Below, one piece after another: positions 7,869-15,910 of a DNA stretch of 41,077 nt. Source of the DNA: CALCKU01 sp964534845 (GTDB lineage Bacteria; Pseudomonadota; Alphaproteobacteria; Caulobacterales; Maricaulaceae); NCBI GenBank assembly GCA_964534845.1, contig CAZHPV010000015.1, positions 1 through 41,077 of the forward strand, in the 5' to 3' direction. The position numbers and the translations under genes were made by a program. The notes under the pieces are model-generated. The model was given only the letters and a program-made list of their open reading frames with translations, was not told the origin of the DNA and did not search any database. Each line of letters opens with the position of its first letter. Positions within the stretch are counted from its first letter, which is position 1.

Positions 7869-8810
7869 CTAGCCAAAGAGCTTCGAAACACTTTCATCAT
7901 TGGCAATTCTGCGAATAGCTTCCCCTAACAGGGTTGCAACGGGGACTTCACGAATTTTCTTGCAGTCTTTGACTTTTTTGGGTTGTGAAATCGTATCGGT
8001 AATCACAACTTCGGTTAGCTCCGATTTGGTTATACGTTCCACGGCAGGATCGGATAACACGCCATGTGTGATATAGGCTGATACCTTATTAGCCCCTTTA
8101 TCCTTTAGGGCTTTGGCCGCATTGCACAATGTTCCCCCGGAATCAACGATATCGTCCAGTAAGATACAATTACGCCCCGCAACGTCGCCGATAATATTCA
8201 TGACCTCGGCCTCGCCAGCCTTAGGCCGGCGTTTATCAACAATAGCAATATCGGCGTTAAATTGTTTGGCAAGCGAGCGTGTCCGAACGACCCCGCCTGT
8301 ATCGGGCGACACAAACATCAAATTATCGAGGTCCGATTTTGACAATCGCTCTTTTATATCCGAGACGAAGACAGGCTGGCCGAATAGATTATCGGTTGGA
8401 ATGTCAAAAAAGCCCTGTATTTGTCCGGCATGTAAATCAATGGTCAAGACACGGTCGGCTCCGGCTTTGGAAATCAAATTCGCCACTAATTTGGCGGTAA
8501 TGGGCGTTCGCCCCCCCACTTTCCGGTCTTGTCTGGAATAACCGAAATAAGGGACAACGGCGGTAATACGTTTAGCCGAGGCTCGCACGAGCGCATCAAT
8601 GATGATCAGGAGTTCCATAAGATGATCATTTGCCGGTGCCGATGTAGGCTGGATAAGGAAAATATCCTCTCCGCGGACATTCTCATTGATCTTGACGAAA
8701 ATCTCTTGATCCCGAAAACGCTCAATATCAATGGATGTCAAAGGCAGGTCTAAAACAGTGGCAATATTGTTTGCCAATTTATCATTTGAAGTGCCGCTAA
8801 GTAATTTCAT
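7869..8810 (-). CDS. prs: Ribose-phosphate pyrophosphokinase (PRPP synthetase)
   Basis: The enzyme makes PRPP from ribose-5-phosphate and ATP, feeding purine, pyrimidine, histidine, tryptophan and NAD synthesis. The 313-residue protein has the class I features: R-F-R-D-Q-E-I-F-V near residue 32, F-G-Y-S-R-Q-D-R-K (ATP and regulatory flap, about 95-103), D-L-H-A-G-Q-I-Q-G-F-F near 128-138, and the PRPP loop I-L-L-D-D-I-V-D-S-G-G-T at about 216-227. The ATG start at 8810 has GGGAT just upstream. It follows pgeF by 63 bases on the same strand. Its product is used by apt and by the pur pathway also present here. Confidence 0.98.
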   Translation of the reverse strand: MKLLSGTSNDKLANNIATVLDLPLTSIDIERFRDQEIFVKINENVRGEDIFLIQPTSAPANDHLMELLIIIDALVRASAKRITAVVPYFGYSRQDRKVGGRTPITAKLVANLISKAGADRVLTIDLHAGQIQGFFDIPTDNLFGQPVFVSDIKERLSKSDLDNLMFVSPDTGGVVRTRSLAKQFNADIAIVDKRRPKAGEAEVMNIIGDVAGRNCILLDDIVDSGGTLCNAAKALKDKGANKVSAYITHGVLSDPAVERITKSELTEVVITDTISQPKKVKDCKKIREVPVATLLGEAIRRIANDESVSKLFG

Positions 8811-8873
8811 ATCCCAGCCATCCTGTGTCTTAATATTTCTGGTGGGTCATATCACGCATACTTCGAAAGTAAA

Positions 8874-9668
8874 TCACTCTGTGAGCATTATGACAGAAAT
8901 ATTGCGTCCATAATCCCCTAAATTATGATGCGTGTTATATCGGTAGCTAAAATAAGCCTCTGGCTGTGCATAGCAGCAGTCAGGCAGGGCTGCAATTTTC
9001 TCAAGGCCTGATTCTGCCAAACGCGCGAGAATAAAGGCTTTGAGATCAAAATGGGGGCGCCGAAGGGTGTCTGTTTTTGGCGTTTGTGTGGTGTCAGGGA
9101 TTGAGAAGAATACCTCATAGTCCGGATTGGTCTTTATAAAATTTTCCTTGAATTCATACCCGACTTCATAAGAGGCAAGAGAAATGCACGGACCCAGCAC
9201 AGCTCTGATAGTCTCGCGTCTTGCACCGAGTGTTGTCATCGCTTTAATGGTAGCTTCTGTTATGCCGTTCAAGGCCCCGCGCCAGCCCGCATGACAAGCA
9301 CCAATTGTCTGACTTTGCGGATCATAAAACAAAACCGGGCCACAATCTGCGGCCAAGGCGGAGAGCGCCAGTCCGGGTGTTTGAGTGACAAGACCGTCTG
9401 CCTTTGGCCTATCATCGCCAAAAGAGGTTTCAACAATTAAAACATCCGTGCTGTGATGTTGCCAGAGACTAAGCAGGTTTTGCGCACGGCAACCCATATG
9501 ACTGGCGACACGCTGTCTGTTTTGGTTCACATTTTTGGCAAGGTCAGCCGAGCCGCGTCCCGTATTCAAGCTCTCGTAAGCACCCTTAGATACTCCGCCG
9601 TGTCGCCCAAAAAACCCGTGAGACACACCGGGCTGGGATAACAGATCATGCGTTTTAAATTGGGCCAT
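8874..9668 (-). CDS. pgeF: PgeF / YfiH-type protein (peptidoglycan editing factor, multicopper-like domain)
   Basis: The 264-residue protein of the DUF152/LACC1 family shows S-H-G-F-F-G-R-H-G-G-V-S near the start. C-H-A-G-W-R-G supplies a metal-ligand His, and G-P-C-I-S-L-A-S-Y-E-V and the C-terminal Y-R-Y-N-T also fit the family. Family members have been described as purine nucleoside phosphorylases or laccase-like enzymes, and in E. coli as a factor that removes wrong L-Ser-containing peptidoglycan precursors. Which activity applies cannot be read here. It lies 53 bases after the NDUFAF7-like gene in an lgt-MidA-pgeF arrangement common in alphaproteobacteria. Confidence 0.9.
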   Translation of the reverse strand: MAQFKTHDLLSQPGVSHGFFGRHGGVSKGAYESLNTGRGSADLAKNVNQNRQRVASHMGCRAQNLLSLWQHHSTDVLIVETSFGDDRPKADGLVTQTPGLALSALAADCGPVLFYDPQSQTIGACHAGWRGALNGITEATIKAMTTLGARRETIRAVLGPCISLASYEVGYEFKENFIKTNPDYEVFFSIPDTTQTPKTDTLRRPHFDLKAFILARLAESGLEKIAALPDCCYAQPEAYFSYRYNTHHNLGDYGRNISVIMLTE

Positions 9669-9721
9669 AAGGCTTTCTAACCTATATTGTCTATCGTCTC
9701 TATAGGCTCTTAGGTTAAAGC

Positions 9722-10819
9722 CTAAAAGCCTAGGCTTGATTGCAATTCATCCGAGCCAAAACATATCGTTTTAAAAAGCGTACCCATCTCCTTATCATCC
9801 ATAAGGCGGTGGAGCTGGCGTATGATTTTAGGTTTGGAGTCGGGTTGGGCGCGGGTTAAGGTCACGGCCCGCATTTCTATGCCGAGCTTTGATAAAAAAG
9901 CCCGTTGCGTGACAGGGTGTAGCGCCTTTAACTCAATGGCAGCCGCCATTTCCGCTAAGGCCTGAAAGTCGACCCTTGCGGTGAGGTCTGTGTTTCCGGG
10001 GTTCGAGAAAACCCCCACCTTTTCATGGCGTTTTATGGCCTGCAGGCTATCGCCAAATTCGGTGGTTTCGGGACCGTAATCAATGAATAACGCCCGCCCG
10101 GGAGCTGCCTTAAACCTAATTTTTAGGAGATCAATTATTTGAGCTGCCGCGGGAGAGACTTCTAGGAGGTCATCCGTTTTCGCTTCGCTATGAGCTGTCG
10201 GTAAGAGGTTTTGATCGGCTTTGGAAATCGGATTTGGAGCCATACCAAAACTTAGCTGGTCGTTATCATTGAGCATCACCATGCGCTCCTGCCAGCCTTG
10301 CGCACCGGCAAACCGGTCTTTTTGAATAAATTGCCGTATAGGCAGGCAGTCCAGAAATTCATTGCCAATAATCAGGCAGGGCCCGGACGGGGCAGATTGC
10401 AAGCTATCAACCCAGCTTACAGGCACATTGCAATTTGCTAATGTCTTGGCTTGCACGGCTTCCAGTGCTGCGCTGGCTTCGATTAAGGTGACAGAAAGGG
10501 ATTTAAAGAAAGCCGGGTCTAATCTCGCCGTTCTCAATATGTCGCTCATCATTATGCCGCGCCCCGGCCCAAGTTCAATCAGGTTGAGCCGCTCTGGCGC
10601 GCCCATATCTTTCCAGCTTTGAATACACCAAAGCCCTAAAACTTCGCCAAACATTTGCGAAATTTCAGGCGCGGTTATGAAGTCTCCCTCTGAACCCAGC
10701 GGGTCACGCGTAGGATAATATCCGTCTTTGGGATCGAGGAGGCAGAGCGTCATATACTCCGCAACGCTGATCGGCCCGATATCCTTGAGACGTTTTTTTA
10801 ATCTGTCTTTAAGCGCCAT
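9722..10819 (-). CDS. SAM-dependent methyltransferase, NDUFAF7/MidA family
   Basis: The 365-residue class I methyltransferase matches the family of human NDUFAF7 and Dictyostelium MidA. It has the N-terminal I-S-V-A-E-Y-M with D-G-Y-Y-P-T-R-D, the T-A-P-E-I-S-Q-M-F-G-E element and the SAM site L-I-E-L-G-P-G-R-G at about residues 80-88. The family hallmark N-E-F-L-D-C-L-P follows near 152-159. The mitochondrial protein dimethylates an arginine of complex I subunit NDUFS2, so a role in complex I assembly is an inference from homology. The gene sits 25 bases after lgt on the same strand and upstream of pgeF. Confidence 0.9.
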   Translation of the reverse strand: MALKDRLKKRLKDIGPISVAEYMTLCLLDPKDGYYPTRDPLGSEGDFITAPEISQMFGEVLGLWCIQSWKDMGAPERLNLIELGPGRGIMMSDILRTARLDPAFFKSLSVTLIEASAALEAVQAKTLANCNVPVSWVDSLQSAPSGPCLIIGNEFLDCLPIRQFIQKDRFAGAQGWQERMVMLNDNDQLSFGMAPNPISKADQNLLPTAHSEAKTDDLLEVSPAAAQIIDLLKIRFKAAPGRALFIDYGPETTEFGDSLQAIKRHEKVGVFSNPGNTDLTARVDFQALAEMAAAIELKALHPVTQRAFLSKLGIEMRAVTLTRAQPDSKPKIIRQLHRLMDDKEMGTLFKTICFGSDELQSSLGF

Positions 10820-10844
10820 AAACGATCCGGGGGTACATTCCCGT

Positions 10845-11777
10845 TTAGGCTTTTTCTTTTGCTACGGGCTTATCCGCATCAGCCGTGAGATATTTAGGCG
10901 CGACGGGAGCGCGTTTTAAAGCCCATAACACGATAGCTCCGCCAATGATGACCATGGGCAGGGAATAAGTCATGCCGCGCGTGAACGGTCCAAATAATGC
11001 CGCATCCGGTTCTCTGAAAAGCTCGACAAAGATACGAAACAATCCATAGAGCAGGATAAATCCACCCGCACAAATGCCCGGCTTGGTTAAGGCTTTGAAC
11101 TTTTTAGCGGCTATTAACAAGATCACAAATATAGCAACCCCTTCCAGACCGGCTTCGTAAAGCTGGCTGGGGTGACGCGGATAAGAACCCGGGTCGGTTC
11201 TAAATATCATCGCCCACGGCACATCTGTCACACGGCCATAGAGTTCCTGATTGAAGAAATTACCGAATATGCGCACCATGCCAATACCAATTGGCGCGCC
11301 GCAGGCTACGACATCCGAGACACGCCAGAGCGAAATTTTCCGGCTTTTCGCCATGTAAAGTAGGGCAACGCAAACCCCAAGGAACCCGCCGTGAAAGGAC
11401 ATGCCGCCTTTCCAAATTTGCAAAATACGTATCGGATTTTCAATATATTGGGCTGTGTCATACAGTAGAACAGAACCAAGCCGCCCGCCTATAATGATAC
11501 CCAATAGGCAAAAATAGACCAAATCTTCTAACATGCGCTTTGTCGGGACTGGGTCATTACCGCGGTTCACGCCCACCGGTTTCCAGATTTCGGTCTGTTT
11601 TGTTAAGTGCAAGGCCCAAGCATAAGCACCCATAACCCCGACGACATAGGAGAGCCCGTACCATTTTATACTAAAATTTCCAAAGCTGATAATGTCCGGA
11701 CTAATCCAGTCCGGAAACGGTATGGCCTGAGCCAAAAACCCTGCTATAAAAACCTTACTCAAAATAATATCAATCAT
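10845..11777 (-). CDS. lgt: Phosphatidylglycerol-prolipoprotein diacylglyceryl transferase
   Basis: This inner-membrane enzyme attaches diacylglycerol to the lipobox cysteine of prolipoproteins. The 310-residue protein has about seven membrane segments. It shows the H-G-G-F-L-G motif with the conserved His and the Lgt signature R-I-F-G-N-F-F-N-Q-E-L-Y-G-R. R-H-P-S-Q-L-Y-E and F-R-I-F-V-E-L-F-R-E-P, with the second essential Arg, follow. The signature has an extra Phe-type variation (I-F-G-N-F-F-N) compared with the E. coli I-G-N-F-I-N form. Its likely substrates include the lipoproteins encoded at 28533 and 34947. It is divergent from ubiK with about 93 bases between starts. Confidence 0.97.
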   Translation of the reverse strand: MIDIILSKVFIAGFLAQAIPFPDWISPDIISFGNFSIKWYGLSYVVGVMGAYAWALHLTKQTEIWKPVGVNRGNDPVPTKRMLEDLVYFCLLGIIIGGRLGSVLLYDTAQYIENPIRILQIWKGGMSFHGGFLGVCVALLYMAKSRKISLWRVSDVVACGAPIGIGMVRIFGNFFNQELYGRVTDVPWAMIFRTDPGSYPRHPSQLYEAGLEGVAIFVILLIAAKKFKALTKPGICAGGFILLYGLFRIFVELFREPDAALFGPFTRGMTYSLPMVIIGGAIVLWALKRAPVAPKYLTADADKPVAKEKA

Positions 11778-11809
11778 CGCCTGATTATGCCTGTTAGGAA
11801 AATTTGATT

Positions 11810-11837
11810 TTGCATTGTGTTATACCGCGCCTATATC
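11810..11837 (+). promoter_or_regulatory. Possible promoter for ubiK
   Basis: A TTGCAT (-35-like, 11810-11815) and a TATATC (-10-like, 11832-11837) are separated by 16 bases in the lgt/ubiK divergent gap, about 34 bases before the ubiK start. The match is partial and the region is AT-rich, so this is tentative. Confidence 0.3.
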
Positions 11838-11870
11838 TATGGAAAGTATAAATTTTGATTGGACCCCGCT

Positions 11871-12131
11871 ATGAGCTCTAAAAGCCGCCCTTTTGATGAC
11901 GTTTCCAACCTTTTGACCAATGCTTTGGGGGCCGTAAAGGGCGTTGGAGATGAGGTCAAGGCTGTGGGGCGATCTCAGGCTGAACGTCTTATTGCTGATA
12001 TGGACCTTGTGGGGCGTGATGAATTTGAAGTCCTTAAGGAGCGCCTGAATAGTTCACACCGTGAAATAGAGGCACTGACGAAGAAGGTCAAATCGCTTGA
12101 GGGACAAATAAAGAAACTCAAAAAGTCATAA
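11871..12131 (+). CDS. ubiK: UbiK-type accessory factor (BMFP domain)
   Basis: This short protein of 86 residues has an N-terminal amphipathic part (F-D-D-V-S-N-L-L-T-N-A, then V-K-G-V-G-D-E-V). A C-terminal trimeric coiled coil follows, rich in Leu/Lys/Glu at heptad spacing from about residue 48 to the end. This is the layout of the Brucella membrane-fusogenic-protein/UbiK family, which helps the ubiquinone biosynthesis complex. I start it at ATG 11871 (GGA 7 bases upstream) rather than the in-frame TTG 11859. Its neighbour lgt, divergent here, is its usual genomic partner in alphaproteobacteria. The stop overlaps the next start (TAATG). Confidence 0.88.
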   Translation: MSSKSRPFDDVSNLLTNALGAVKGVGDEVKAVGRSQAERLIADMDLVGRDEFEVLKERLNSSHREIEALTKKVKSLEGQIKKLKKS

Positions 12132-12544
12132 TGGCCAGTCCTCATCTGGAAAAATGGTATACCTATTTTAAAAGTGGCGATACTGATCTTCTTGGTCCAC
12201 TATTGCATGAGGATGTGGTCTTTACATCGCCGGTTGTCCACACACCGCAAAAGGGCAAGCGCCTTACCCATGCCTATCTTGCGGCTGCGACCGATGTATT
12301 GGGCTCAAATAAGTTTTCCTATATCCGTGAATTTGATTGCGGTTCGCGCGCAGTGCTCGAATTTACGTGTGAGATTGACGGGGTCGAAATCAACGGCGTT
12401 GATCTCATAGAATGGGATAACGAGGGCAAAATTATCGATTTTAAAGTCATGATCCGGCCCCTAAAGGCTATCAATATTGTCCATATGAAAATGGGTGAAA
12501 TGCTGGCGCAGATGCAAGCGAGCCGCGCCGCTGGCTTAAAATAA
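12131..12544 (+). CDS. NTF2-like (SnoaL-type) family protein
   Basis: The 137-residue soluble protein is predicted as a cone-shaped NTF2-like fold: an N-terminal helix (H-L-E-K-W-Y-T-Y-F-K-S-G-D), then L-L-H-E-D-V-V-F-T-S-P-V-V, then strands ending in D-L-I-E-W-D-N-E-G-K-I-I-D-F-K-V-M-I-R-P. This ending is typical of the SnoaL-like group, which includes small isomerases, hydrolases and non-catalytic pocket proteins. The ligand is not evident. It shares one base with the ubiK stop, so the two are probably translationally coupled. Confidence 0.75.
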   Translation: MASPHLEKWYTYFKSGDTDLLGPLLHEDVVFTSPVVHTPQKGKRLTHAYLAAATDVLGSNKFSYIREFDCGSRAVLEFTCEIDGVEINGVDLIEWDNEGKIIDFKVMIRPLKAINIVHMKMGEMLAQMQASRAAGLK

Positions 12545-12601
12545 CTGTCCAAAACGAAATAGCGTCTTGCCCGTGGACGCGCTGCCCCTTATAGCGCCTA
12601 T

Positions 12602-14194
12602 ATGTCAATTCCAGAGGCTACAAAACGGCGCGTTTTTGCGATTATTTCCCATCCGGATGCGGGTAAAACAACTCTGACGGAAAATATGTTATTCTCGGCC
12701 GGGGCTATTCATCAAGCCGGACGTGTGGCCGCGCGCGGGGAGGCACGACGTACGCAATCGGACTGGATGAAAATAGAACAGGAACGCGGTATTTCAGTGT
12801 CCTCATCTGTGATGACATTCGAGCATAAAGACCTTGTGTTTAACCTGCTTGATACGCCGGGCCACGAAGATTTCAGTGAAGATACATACCGCACGCTAAC
12901 CGCAGCGGACTGTGCTGTGATGGTTCTTGATGCGGCCAAGGGTATAGAGCCACAGACTTTAAAATTATTCGAAGTTTGTCGTTTGCGCGATATTCCTATT
13001 ATTACATTTGTCAATAAGCTTGACCGGGAAGCGCGTGATACATTCGAGATTTTAAGCGAGATAGAGGACAAGTTGGCATTGGACGTTGTACCGATGCAAT
13101 GGCCCGCCGCTTCGGGGCGGCGTTTTAAGGGTGTTGCAGACCTGCGTACGCAAGAGTTTTTAAAATTTGTAAAGCCTGAGGAAGAGGGTGATAGTGCGAG
13201 GGGCGCGCAGCGATTTAATATTGATGACGATGCGCTCAATACCATGTTTGATGAAGCGGATTTGTTGGAGAGCTTTCAAGAAGAAGCCTTGCTCGCGACA
13301 GAATATGGGGAGTTTAACGTCACCTCTTTTCTGGAAGGGCATATGACGCCCGTTTATTTTGGTTCGGCTTTACGGCGGTTTGGCGTACGCGAACTTATCG
13401 ACGCTTTGGCCGAGTTTGCCCCCGGTCCGCAAAATGAAATAGCCGAGAAAAACGGATCGGAGGTCACGATAGCGCCGACAGATAAAGAGGTTGCGGGTTT
13501 TGTCTTTAAGGTTCAGGCGAATATGGACTTAAATCACCGTGACCGCGTGGCCTTTTTGCGGCTCTCTTCGGGAAAATTTAAGCGGGGGATGAAGCTAAAG
13601 ACCACAGAAAATAAAACCATTTCTGTCCATAATCCCATTTTGTTTTTTGCTCAGGACCGGGAACTCGCTGATAATGCCTATGCGGGGGATGTTATCGGTA
13701 TTCCTAATCACGGGGTTTTACGCGTGGGGGATAGTCTCTCTGAAACCGGTAAGATTCGGTTTGCAGGCATTCCTAATTTTGCCCCCGAAATTTTGCGTCG
13801 TGCCCGTTTAAAAGACCCGCTTAAGGCTAAACATTTGCGAAAAGCCTTGGAAAGCCTTGCAGAAGAAGGGGTCACACAGCTCTTTAAACCCAATATGGGC
13901 GCAGATATGATTGTCGGCGCGGTCGGAGCCCTGCAAATTGAAGTCATGGCGGAGCGTATCAAAACGGAATATGGTCTGGAGGTGACATTTGAAATGCCAC
14001 CTTATCAAACGGCACGATGGATTGACGCAGACGATCCAAATGATGTGAAAGCCTTTCTGGATAAGAATATGTCCACTAGCGGTGAAGATATAGACGGTGC
14101 GCCCGTATTTTTGGCCAAATCAGCTTGGGATGTGGGTTATGCCGAGGAAAAGAACCCGAAATTACGCTTTTTACGTGTAAAAGAGCGACGTTAA
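12602..14194 (+). CDS. prfC: Peptide chain release factor 3 (RF3)
   Basis: This GTPase removes RF1/RF2 from the ribosome after peptide release. Its 530 residues match E. coli RF3 (529). The P-loop is S-H-P-D-A-G-K-T-T-L-T (about 17-27), the switch region contains G-I-S-V-S-S-S-V, G3 is D-T-P-G-H-E-D-F (about 87-94) and G4 is N-K-L-D (about 141-144). The RF3-specific domains 2 and 3 follow, with H-R-D-R-V-A-F-L-R and the C-terminal E-Y-G-L-E-V-T-F-E. No strong ribosome binding site is visible before the ATG at 12602. The gene follows the NTF2-like gene by 57 bases. Confidence 0.97.
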   Translation: MSIPEATKRRVFAIISHPDAGKTTLTENMLFSAGAIHQAGRVAARGEARRTQSDWMKIEQERGISVSSSVMTFEHKDLVFNLLDTPGHEDFSEDTYRTLTAADCAVMVLDAAKGIEPQTLKLFEVCRLRDIPIITFVNKLDREARDTFEILSEIEDKLALDVVPMQWPAASGRRFKGVADLRTQEFLKFVKPEEEGDSARGAQRFNIDDDALNTMFDEADLLESFQEEALLATEYGEFNVTSFLEGHMTPVYFGSALRRFGVRELIDALAEFAPGPQNEIAEKNGSEVTIAPTDKEVAGFVFKVQANMDLNHRDRVAFLRLSSGKFKRGMKLKTTENKTISVHNPILFFAQDRELADNAYAGDVIGIPNHGVLRVGDSLSETGKIRFAGIPNFAPEILRRARLKDPLKAKHLRKALESLAEEGVTQLFKPNMGADMIVGAVGALQIEVMAERIKTEYGLEVTFEMPPYQTARWIDADDPNDVKAFLDKNMSTSGEDIDGAPVFLAKSAWDVGYAEEKNPKLRFLRVKERR

Positions 14195-14272
14195 CATTTT
14201 TTTAATTGATTCGGCGCCGCTCTGGCGCGAAGATTGCTCTGTGTAGCGGACGTTTTACACGGGGATGAGAGA

Positions 14273-14608
14273 ATGACCAGCTTAATACCAGCCACGATCA
14301 TGTTTTTGATTACAATCGCATTTGCGACAGTGTGCTTATTGCCCATGACTCTCTATAAGCAATCTAATGAAATCGCTAATTTTTATTGGCGGGGACTTTG
14401 GATGTTCTTAGCCCTTATTGCGGGCCTCGCGGGGGGCAATAGTACATTAATGTTACTGCGTGTGCCTGTCGATATGGGGGTAAGTCAGGCTATTATCGTC
14501 GGTGTTTTAGCCGCTTTTGTTTGTTTTGTCGTCTTTGGTTGGTTTCGTCTTGTGGGACTAGCCTCAATTGCCTTGTTTAAGCGCGCAAGAACGACTGTCA
14601 CCAAATAA
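14273..14608 (+). CDS. Small inner-membrane protein of unknown function
   Basis: The 111-residue protein has three strongly hydrophobic stretches (about residues 5-25, 40-60 and 70-95) and a short basic C-terminus (K-R-A-R-T-T-V-T-K). I do not recognise a family. I start it at ATG 14273 (GATGAGAGA immediately before) rather than the upstream in-frame TTG at 14234, which would add 13 polar residues before the first membrane segment. It follows prfC by 78 bases and converges with the PAN-domain gene. Confidence 0.6.
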   Translation: MTSLIPATIMFLITIAFATVCLLPMTLYKQSNEIANFYWRGLWMFLALIAGLAGGNSTLMLLRVPVDMGVSQAIIVGVLAAFVCFVVFGWFRLVGLASIALFKRARTTVTK

Positions 14609-14610
14609 TT

Positions 14611-14631
14611 TTCGGTTAAACTCGAACCGAA
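14611..14631. terminator. Small hairpin between convergent genes
   Basis: TTCGGTT (14611-14617) pairs perfectly with AACCGAA (14625-14631) around a 7-base loop, between the stops of the membrane protein and the PAN-domain protein. On the - strand it is followed by AATTATTTGG, and on the + strand by no T-run. It could be a weak bidirectional terminator. Confidence 0.35.
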
Positions 14632-14635
14632 CCAG

Positions 14636-15820
14636 CTATCGAGGGACAGGGCCAGCTAGGCCTTCGAGGTTTTCAGTTGTTACAGGAATTGTCGGCACAG
14701 CTTTTACAGTCGCAAGCGGCGCATCCGAATTCTTGGAAAAAGTTTCGGGATTTATGGGCGCGGGTACGATTACATCATCATATAAAGAGCCAAAAAGACT
14801 TTCTTGCGCGCGTTCGGCCGGTAACTTCACCATAGCTTGTGGAAGCTGCGGTTGTGGCGGACGAAAGGCCTGAGGCCGGACTTGCGGTCTTTGGACGGGT
14901 TGGCGCTGGGCCTGTTGTATGGGGGCTTGCTGTCTTTGGGCTTGGTTTGGCGCTGCAAAGGGCGACTGGGCTCTGGCTGGAGAGGGTGCGTTAGCAATTT
15001 GAGCATTACGTCGTCTCTGGAGCTCTAATAATCTCGGATCTGCTGCGGCAACACTTTGCCTAGCTAAAGGCTGATTTTCGGGATTTGCGTTTGAGCTACG
15101 CGGTCCGGTTTGGGGCTGGCGAGCAAAAGGCGAGGTTTGGCGCGGAGCTGTATTGGTTCGGGCCAGATTTTGCGGATTAACGTCCAGATTATGTTTAAAT
15201 TGCGGAGCTTGTTGCGGGGCCTGACGTGGGGCTTGTCTATGAGGGGGTGGTGCCGAAAATTGTGGACGCGTTTGCAAGGGGTTCGGTCTGCTTTGACGCT
15301 GAATATTTTGCTGTTGGGTTAAACTTTGGGGATGAGGCCGGTAGGCACTTTGGCGTGCATTAATGCGCTGCGGAATGGGTTCTCTGACGATTCTGCGTTG
15401 GGGTTGTTGTACCTTTGGGCGGACCTGCTGATTTGTAGCAGCTGTGACTCTCGGGGGGCTTTGGAGAGCGCTGCCTTGGCCGATACGAATAGTATTTGTG
15501 CCACCGGAAATAATTTTCGAGCTGGAAAGAACGGGACCGGATTGATTTAGTCCACTTATGCTGACAGGGCTGGAAATAGGGTTGGGGGCATTCAAGTTTA
15601 ATTCACACACCCCGCTGGCTTGACGGTCATTGACCTTTACAAAGTTCCATGTCCGGCATTGGGCATCGCCCTGACATTGGCTTTCGCAAAGTTGGGCATG
15701 GCTGGCTGGTACGCTGGAATAGACCTTACCGGGGCGGTATGTGCCTGGCTCGGCAGAAAAGGCGGGAAATGACAGTAAAAGACTGGCACTTGTTAAACAA
15801 AGCAGTGAAAAACGGTGCAT
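14636..15820 (-). CDS. Secreted PAN/Apple-domain protein with long Gln/Pro/Arg-rich tail
   Basis: The protein has 394 residues. A signal peptide (M-H-R-F-S-L-L-C..., cleavage probably after F-P-A-F-S-A) is followed by a compact four-cysteine PAN/Apple-like domain. In it, L-C-E-S-Q-C, D-A-Q-C-R-T-W-N-F and G-V-C-E-L-N hold the cysteines. The remaining about 300 residues are low complexity, dominated by Gln, Pro, Arg and Ala with repeated P-R-Q-A-P and R-P-Q-V-R-P type units. The start is set at 15820 because GAGAGGG (15824-15830) lies 3 bases upstream; a longer reading to 15871 would lack this. PAN domains bind carbohydrate or protein. Function is unknown, and an envelope or matrix role is only a guess. 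Confidence 0.75.
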   Translation of the reverse strand: MHRFSLLCLTSASLLLSFPAFSAEPGTYRPGKVYSSVPASHAQLCESQCQGDAQCRTWNFVKVNDRQASGVCELNLNAPNPISSPVSISGLNQSGPVLSSSKIISGGTNTIRIGQGSALQSPPRVTAATNQQVRPKVQQPQRRIVREPIPQRINARQSAYRPHPQSLTQQQNIQRQSRPNPLQTRPQFSAPPPHRQAPRQAPQQAPQFKHNLDVNPQNLARTNTAPRQTSPFARQPQTGPRSSNANPENQPLARQSVAAADPRLLELQRRRNAQIANAPSPARAQSPFAAPNQAQRQQAPIQQAQRQPVQRPQVRPQAFRPPQPQLPQAMVKLPAERAQESLFGSLYDDVIVPAPINPETFSKNSDAPLATVKAVPTIPVTTENLEGLAGPVPR

Positions 15821-15910
15821 ATACCCTCTCAAAGGCTGAAACGATTCGTCTGCGTTTAATTTGGGACGCAAGCGTTAGCGTTTCGTTAACTTTGAGCCGT
15901 GAGCGGCGAA

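Noticed and set aside
14568..15322. Several + strand open frames opposite the PAN-domain gene
   Set aside because: They mirror the low-complexity Q/P/R codons of the - strand gene. The signal peptide and cysteine pattern support the - strand reading.
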